Positions 58,201-64,000 of a DNA stretch of 64,000 bases are shown piece by piece (the first letter of the stretch is position 1; each line of letters starts with the position of its first letter). The position numbers and the translations under genes are program-made. Below the pieces are notes generated by a model. It was not told where the DNA came from. It searched no databases and saw only the letters and a list, made by a program, of their open reading frames with translations. Source of the stretch: Strigamia acuminata (taxonomy: Eukaryota; Arthropoda; Chilopoda; Geophilomorpha; Linotaeniidae); contig OX442316.1 in NCBI GenBank assembly GCA_949358305.1, positions 1,798,001 to 1,862,000 on the forward strand, in the 5' to 3' direction.

Positions 58201-58215
58201 CCGCAATCTCCACCA
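58201..58215 (-). other. Primer-binding site of retrotransposon 2
   Basis: Three bases inside the 5' LTR the minus strand reads TGGTGGAGATTGCGG; its complement CCGCAATCTCCACCA ends in CCA like a mature tRNA. I cannot name the tRNA. Confidence 0.7.
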
Positions 58216-58218
58216 CTT

Positions 58219-58737
58219 TGTTACGTGGCCAGACTGACTACTGTTTGACCACGTAAATACTTTATTATTAAACTGGGGGTTTGTAATTGCATTAAGTTAA
58301 ACTAGCATTTAAACTGTGTTGCTAATAAGAAGGTAATGAAGAGGACTCATTGTATTATTATTAAAATATAACAGTATGTTTATTAAATCATAAATACAAT
58401 CTGAAATAAACCAAAGATTAACTTAAAACTAAATCTTATAAAACTATCTTAAATCTAGTAAGCATGAATAACTTTGGTGGGTGAAGAACCTCAAGATGCC
58501 GCGGCAGTACCTGCCCGACAACCTCTCGGTATGAAAGCTCGGAATGAACTGACATTTCAGTTCTCCTCATCAGCCAAGTAAACTTGGGTGATTCTACTAT
58601 TACTTAATGGGTAAATTAGTGAGATCATTCGCTTAAGGCGAACTCTAGTGAGGGTTTACAGCATTAATTCGAATCGTTTAGTTACGGAAGCGAGGTGGCG
58701 ACAACTGGTTCACAGTGTGCTCGTCAACCTCGTAACA
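58219..58737 (-). repeat. 5' LTR of retrotransposon 2
   Basis: 519 bp, reads as identical to 50756-51274; followed by the ATAT duplication at 58738-58741. Confidence 0.95.
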
Positions 58738-58741
58738 ATAT

Positions 58742-60030
58742 CTATTTGTTTCATAAGATTATGTTAATCTTATGTAAGATGATAACAATTTGTATTGAAA
58801 AAAAATTGGCAAATTATTTTTCTGCAGCACTTACTGTGATTGGGGATTTTTTAAAAAAAAGAATTCTTTGAACCTGAATGTTGATATTCAACATTAACGC
58901 TTGCGGGCCGTGATTAGCCACTAGATGTCTGATTTGCATTGTGGGAACTTAATGCCACTTGTCAGGTTGGGACAATCCAGATTGTCCATCCAAAACCCTG
59001 TTCACACCAAGTTATTGCAGCATCAAATTTTCTAAAACGATTTCAGTGTCTTTAAGAAAGATTAATTATTTGCTGGAAATAATGACTGCACTTTTTACTG
59101 TGGGATGAATCCCACGTTTTATATTTTTTTTAGCATCAGTGAAACAGTTACCTAGACCTTGGCTAATTTCTAACTAGACCTTCACAATTACAGTGATCAC
59201 TTACCGTAGTATGAACTTAGGCATTAAAATGAGAAGTGTTTTTTTGTGTTTCTATCTTTTCTCAAGCTTTGCATCAGTGACCAAGTGATAAATTCACACA
59301 CAATAGTTGACCAATTTATATAGTTGCTTTTCATGCTTTCGTGGATGCAAATTATTAATTTAATTGTCACAATTTTCCGTGTGGGGGATTAATTGTGTGT
59401 GAATTACTTGCTGGAAAGAGATTGTAGAAGCATTTGGCCGAAATTGTTTTCATTAATCAAGAAAATGAAAAGAAAATTTAAATTTTTCTTCCTATTTTTG
59501 GTGATTGTGGAGTGTGATAAAAATAGAATAAAATATGGATTTTGTTTGGTTTGGGAAAAGGATGACAAACAAGACAACTTTGATTTGAGTCAAAGAAAGA
59601 TAAGTGGTTTAAAAATGAAATGAGTTGAAGAAATCAATGAAAATTTTGTTTCTTTAATGTGTAGCTGAAAGGAGCTGCTTTGTCAGGTGTAGGAAATTTT
59701 CCTCAGAGATATGCATTGGATGTATTAATGCTGAAGCGTAAATCGATAAAATAATATTCGGTACATTTCAAGCGAAAGTTTAAAGAGAAAGAATACAGAA
59801 ACTCTTCATCTTACGAACGATTATGGTTCCGAAAACTTGTTTCTAAGTCTAGCAAAGGTGTACAATGTGGAAAAATTATTAGTCGTAATTAAAGAGGACA
59901 TTTTTTATCTTGTTTTATCTTGTTTTTATTTATTATTAAAAAATAATAAAGGTTCATATTAAACAACATTTAACAACAATAAGAGCTTGGGTTTTGCACT
60001 CAACCTCTGCCTGACACATAAACTAACATG
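58742..60030. other. Intergenic, nothing recognised
   Basis: A+T-rich; a single TGTTCACACCAAG word near 59000 resembles the ends of the MITE at 49940 without a partner. Confidence 0.5.
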
Positions 60031-60032
60031 TA

Positions 60033-60279
60033 CAGTCGTGTACAAAAAAACTGGACCCTCACTCTAAGCTGGCAATTGAACTTGTGAGTAATTTTGTGTT
60101 TTGCTACTAGGTGAAATACCAGACATCAACAGGTGATAATACTTGTCTGCTATACAAGCATTATACAAGTATTATCACCTGTTGATGTCTGGTGTTTCAC
60201 TTAGTGGCAAAACACAAAATTACTCACAAGTTCAGTTGCCAACATAGAGTGAGGGTCCAGTTTTTGAGGAACACGACTG
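60033..60279. mobile_element. Long foldback Tc1-type MITE
   Basis: Two arms of about 110 bp are inverted copies with a few differences, separated by about 18 bp around 60150. Outer ends are CAGTCGTGTACAAAAAAACT and (other strand) CAGTCGTGTTCCTCAAAAAC. TA precedes the left end; the right flank is AA. The ends fit Tc1/mariner termini. Confidence 0.85.
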
Positions 60280-60684
60280 AACATTGTTCAAATTTGAAGT
60301 TAATATCTCTGAAAGTTTGTAATTCAGATGTTCGTAAGCTGAGTAGTTTCTGTAAAGATTTCTTCTGACCAAATCACAATAAATGGTTTCAAGTACTGAC
60401 TAGACCCATTGCTGCTTAACTTCTATGTTCTAAAGGGAATGGGTGATCATAAGGTGTATTCAATCTCTCAAAAGACCAATTCAATTCTTTTTAAATCATT
60501 CGCTTGGGTTCTTTTTTTGATTTTCTTGTTTATTTCAATTTTGTGTTTTGGTTTTGATTTATCCCCTTTTAAGATCTCTAAAAATAGGATGCATCTGATT
60601 GCAATCGATGGCATCTTAGAATCAAAGACATATGGTAAATAAAAAAATAATACATGACTTAGAAGTGAATTCTTGATTGAACAC

Positions 60685-61815
60685 ACTAAAAACTGAACTG
60701 AACTAAAAAAAAATACGGCTACTTACAACGTAGTAACAATTGCCAATAGCAAGTGCAGAAAAGAGAAGTCATTTCTATAAGTCAAAGAAGTGCTTTCAAT
60801 TTCACTTATACCCACCCAGGAGAAAAACGTTCTGCAGAATTCTGCATGCTCTGCAGAAAATTATTCTGCAGAAGAAATTACCACATTCTGCAGAATTTTG
60901 CAGAAAAATGTTAACCTTTTCTGCAGAATATTTTCGGCTAGCAATTTTTCTGCAGAATATTTTCGGCTAGCAATTTTTCTGCAGAATATTTTTGGCTGGC
61001 AATTTTTCTGCAGAATTCTGCAGATTTTTTTTCCTGGGCAGTCTGCACTCAAGTTACTTTTCAAAGCCCACTTTTAGAAAATCTTGTGTTCACAGTTGCA
61101 CAGGTTTTGTACAGTCGAAACAAAATAGCAATTTAATTTTAAGAAAAGTTTTCTTGAACCTGATGTTACGACTCTAAAACGCGCCCTCATTCTGTGATGT
61201 GACTGGTCTTGGAAGGAATTAAAACAAGATGAATGCCAATCTTAACCTTTAAGGCAGCTTTCAACATTAAAAAGTACTTTAATGTGGAATTAAAAATTTA
61301 AAAAGTACATTGAAAGTTAGTGTATGAAACGAGGTTTCTTTAAAAAAATGTACACGTTTCAATCTCTAACGGTTCATGAACTATAAGCATAAATACGTTT
61401 CGGCAAAATGTAAACAAAATCGTGAACTTCTTTACGGCCTTTGTCTTTCTTTTTAAAAAAAGCAGAAGTTTCTATCTTTAACGGTTCATTATCTGTGAGT
61501 AGAAATGCAAACCCCTACCCTGTGGACAACATTTTACCAGACATAAGCAATCTATGCTTGTTTTAGGGATGCATTATTTACTCCTAGTAAAAATACCTTA
61601 ATTTCTACTAAACATCGACTTTTTAACTTCTACAAATTAAAGTTTCTGAAAATCCTATAAGTTCTACAAAACTAGTTTAAGTGAAGCCTGGGCATTAATT
61701 TTATCCTCTTATTTGAACTCTCTCAAGTTGACTTCTCAGAGATATGATGTCAAAAACGTCATATTGTGTTTTAGAGACGTCATTTCGGATGAATAAGTCA
61801 ATTCGTCTTTTGAGG
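60685..61815 (+). repeat. Dispersed repeat family R1, copy 3, split by an insertion
   Basis: 60685-60812 matches the left half of copy 1 and 61698-61815 the right half, with about 885 bp of unrelated sequence between them that includes the CTGCAG repeat. In copy 1 the two halves adjoin. Confidence 0.6.
60828..61035 (+). repeat. 30-bp repeat built on the palindrome TTCTGCAGAA
   Basis: At least nine TTCTGCAGAA or TTTGCAGAA words. The last part is a clean 30-bp tandem (CTGCAGAATATTTTCGGCTA plus GCAATTTTT) repeated three times. Confidence 0.85.
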
Positions 61816-62384
61816 ATTGAGTAGTGTAGGAAGCCGTTCCTCATGGAAATTCCTTTTCAGCACACGAAAACACAACCAACTTGTAAACAAGTTAAAATTT
61901 CTAAAAATTTCATTATATAGCTCTTGTATGTGCAGAAATGTTATTTTTTCTACTTTATTGCAACACTTAGATAGTTGCATCTTGAGAATTTATGTGTATG
62001 GTTTTGTAATGTTATAAAACTGGAGAGATAAATTGCAACTGAGAATCTTGACGTGATGTTTGGGATTGGATACATTACAACCTCATTTCCTATTTTCAAC
62101 TTTAAGAGTTATGAAAAAAAAATTAATTGGGTCTGTCTGCCACATTAATGATTTGGGGTAGAAGATTAATATGAGGAAAAAATTAATCTTTCTGCTCATT
62201 TACCAGACTAATTACAACCAGGGGAGATAAAAACCGATGTCGTTTTGCTCAAATATAATAAGTTTTCTAAAACTGGATGTTTTTAGGGGGTAAAATGGAG
62301 TTACTGATGAATTACATGTGTTTACCAGCACTGAAAGGAAATGATTGATGAGTGCTGTACGTGACTACATTCCATCTACGGTAC

Positions 62385-62536
62385 TCCAGATCACGTTTCA
62401 ATCAAATAGCACTATTGTCCAAGACAACTTACTTGGCGAGTAGGAAAAAACTTGAGCGCTCGGAGACAGAATCTCACCGAGGCGTGATACGAATGGAAAT
62501 AGAAAGCAAGAATCTTTTACAAGACTCGGATGTATA
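62385..62536 (+). CDS. Weak candidate terminal exon
   Basis: Preceded by an acceptor-like AATCAAATAG at 62408. The frame reads LLSKTTYLASRKKLERSETE and ends LLQDSDV with a stop. The charged composition is unusual for this A+T-rich area and could be a cytoplasmic tail. No domain, no upstream partner confirmed. Confidence 0.2.
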
Positions 62537-62604
62537 ATTTGTGAAAATATTATGGATGATAGTTCAATAGCAAGTGCTTTATCAAGAATGGAAGACAATT
62601 CTTC

Positions 62605-62675
62605 TTCTATTTTTTATTTTTTATTTTTTTTATTTTTTTTTATTTTTTTTTATTTTTTATTTATTTTATTTTACA
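62605..62675 (+). repeat. T-rich (TTTTTA)n tract
   Basis: Runs of T separated by single A; low complexity. Confidence 0.9.
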
Positions 62676-63029
62676 GAATTCTAGGATTTTGTATTAATCA
62701 CAATGATTTTGCATTTGTGCAATTTTAAGGTTGTGAGTTACAAAATTGCAGAATGCACAGGAATATTGTAAAGCTCTGAATAAACTGACTCTCAGGCGCC
62801 TGTTTGGACCCAGGCGATTATTTGACAGTGTTGGGCTTGCTAACCAACAAGAATAGCTGTGCTAAAATTTTGATTTTACTCAAAATTTACATTTTGCTAA
62901 TTGTCGCTGTCGCTAACAACCACCAGCTAGCTAAAACATCACTAATTTTAGCTATCTTTTTGTTAAAATAAAGTAGATAAAACATGGCATAAATTATTCA
63001 AAGTTCCACAAAAATTGATAAAAAACACG

Positions 63030-63192
63030 CATAAATATGTCTAAAATGGTGAACAATCCACCTAAATATGTCTAAAATGGTGAACAATCCACCTAAATAT
63101 GTCTAAAATGGTAAACAATACACCTAAGTATGTCTAAAATAGTAAACAATCCATGTAATATGTCTAAAATGGTGAACAATCCAATCTAAATA
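63030..63192 (+). repeat. 30-bp minisatellite, about six copies, interrupted by a MITE
   Basis: Unit AATATGTCTAAAATGGTGAA plus CAATCCACCT. The array resumes at 63431 (TATGTCTAAAATGGTGAACA) on the far side of the MITE. Confidence 0.9.
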
Positions 63193-63430
63193 CCGTACCG
63201 CCCCGTTTAAACGCCCGGGTTCAATAAAGCGCCGGCCCCGTTTTAGCGCCGGGCAGCTATCGGCGATTTACTAAATTGACGCCGGCCCCGAATAAGCGCC
63301 GGATCCCCAAAAATCACCGATTTTTTGGTTATGCGCCGGGTTCATTTAATCGCCGGGTTTCATATTGGCGCCGGGAGAAGCAGCTCAAAAAAAGAATTAA
63401 ACGCCCGGGCGTTTAAACGGGGCGCTACGG
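63193..63430. mobile_element. CCGTA-type MITE family E, G+C-rich, in a minisatellite
   Basis: Ends CCGTACCGCCCCGTTTAAAC and (other strand) CCGTAGCGCCCCGTTTAAAC, both followed by GCCCGGG, flanked by TA on each side. The minisatellite unit interrupted gives the empty site CTAAATATGTCT, so TA is the target duplication. The interior has repeated GCGCCGG words. Confidence 0.9.
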
Positions 63431-63432
63431 TA

Positions 63433-64000
63433 TGTCTAAAATGGTGAACAGTGTATCAAAAGAAGTCTAATAGGATGGATAATCAATCACAAAACGTCTA
63501 ACATGATAAAAAATCAATCAAAAAGCATAAAAAAAATTATGGTACTGTGAGTATTGATTTCCCCGGAGTACCGGAGTTTTTGGTACCGAGAACTGGGAAA
63601 TTCAAAATCTCTGGAAAATAGAAAGTACACGCTTACCGGTAGGTGCTTAACTGGGCACAGGCTACAGTGGTCTAATTTGAACTTAGAAGTTGAACCGTAC
63701 AGTGCCCGGTTAATGGTTGAATGGTTGAATGGGTCTCTCGGTTGTTTTTGATCTTTGTCTGATTCCAGACACTTTTTCTATTGCAACCACCACTTTCTGA
63801 TTTCTTTTTCTATGGTTTCTTCTAGTCTTAGATGCCTAAAGGTTGTCTCACAAAAACATAATAGCCAAGGTTGGATTGAGGACTCAAACTTTTAGCAGGA
63901 GACACAATCTTGAGACACTAAGATGAAAAGTTTGGTGGTGTTTTCACACTAAAATTTCATCAAAGTAATTAAAAATCTAATTAGGTGCAAACTGAGCTCT
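63433..64000. other. End of window, nothing recognised
   Basis: Degenerate continuation of the TCTAAAATGG repeat to about 63535, then unassigned sequence. A 65-codon frame here has no domain or splice context. Confidence 0.5.

Larger units (their letters stand above)
50752..58741 (-). mobile_element. Complete Ty3/gypsy LTR retrotransposon 2 with ATAT target duplication
   Basis: The 7982-bp element (50756-58737) is bounded by two 519-bp LTRs that I read as identical, and flanked by ATAT (50752-50755 and 58738-58741). On the minus strand the order is LTR, primer-binding site, gag, frameshift region, pol, about 900 bp of 3' leader-like DNA, polypurine tract, LTR. Both coding frames are open. 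Identical LTRs and intact frames mean a very recent insertion. Confidence 0.95.

Noticed and set aside
1-64000. CRISPR arrays, operons, bacterial promoters, rRNA or tRNA genes
   Set aside because: Spliced genes and animal mobile elements show this is nuclear animal DNA; tandem repeats lack CRISPR-like spacers and I saw no cloverleaf or rRNA signature by eye.

Overview
This is an A+T-rich animal genome window, almost certainly from an arthropod. It carries three exons of an acetylcholinesterase close to Drosophila Ace, a complete three-exon sepiapterin-reductase-type dehydrogenase, GT-AG introns of 70 bp to about 5.9 kb, TATA plus TCAGTT-type core promoters, and a dense load of mobile elements. 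I cannot name the species. One assembly gap of exactly 200 N lies at 22171-22370.

Layout. 1 to about 11670: the 3' part of a large Ty3/gypsy LTR retrotransposon on the + strand, with gag, a -1 frameshift signal, pol, a G+C-rich third reading frame that looks spliced, a polypurine tract and a 3' LTR packed with hairpins. 11996-12463: minisatellites. 13011-20387: mostly unassigned, with a small pogo/Tigger-like MITE, a dispersed repeat and a 'CCGTA' MITE. 20388-29232: acetylcholinesterase; the exon expected to carry the catalytic serine is missing into the N gap, and the introns hold tandem repeats and a MITE with 49-bp inverted ends. 29776-37754: transposase debris, several MITEs and a possible solo LTR. 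39841-40252: a TATA-driven gene for a small secreted protein on the - strand. 40822-41068: a broken non-LTR retrotransposon tail. 41507-43383: sepiapterin-reductase-like gene. 45187-45261: a signal-peptide first exon of a gene whose other exons I cannot find. 46090-50456: MITEs and an orphan TATA/Inr promoter. 50752-58741: an intact-looking second Ty3/gypsy element on the - strand, with LTRs that read as identical and a 4-bp target duplication. 58742-64000: a long foldback Tc1-type MITE, tandem repeats, and a G+C-rich CCGTA MITE inserted inside a 30-bp minisatellite.

The most unusual material is in the first retrotransposon. Its LTR has five consecutive stem-loops that keep the same apical sequence while the stems differ completely but stay complementary. 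Its canonical A-AAA-AAC shift site is followed by an 8-bp stem. In the env position it carries a spliced, arginine/serine-rich, G+C-rich protein of unknown function with no membrane segment. Also notable are an acetylcholinesterase with serine at the third oxyanion-hole glycine (the G119S position) and a set of TA-inserting MITE families that share the terminus CCGTA but little else.
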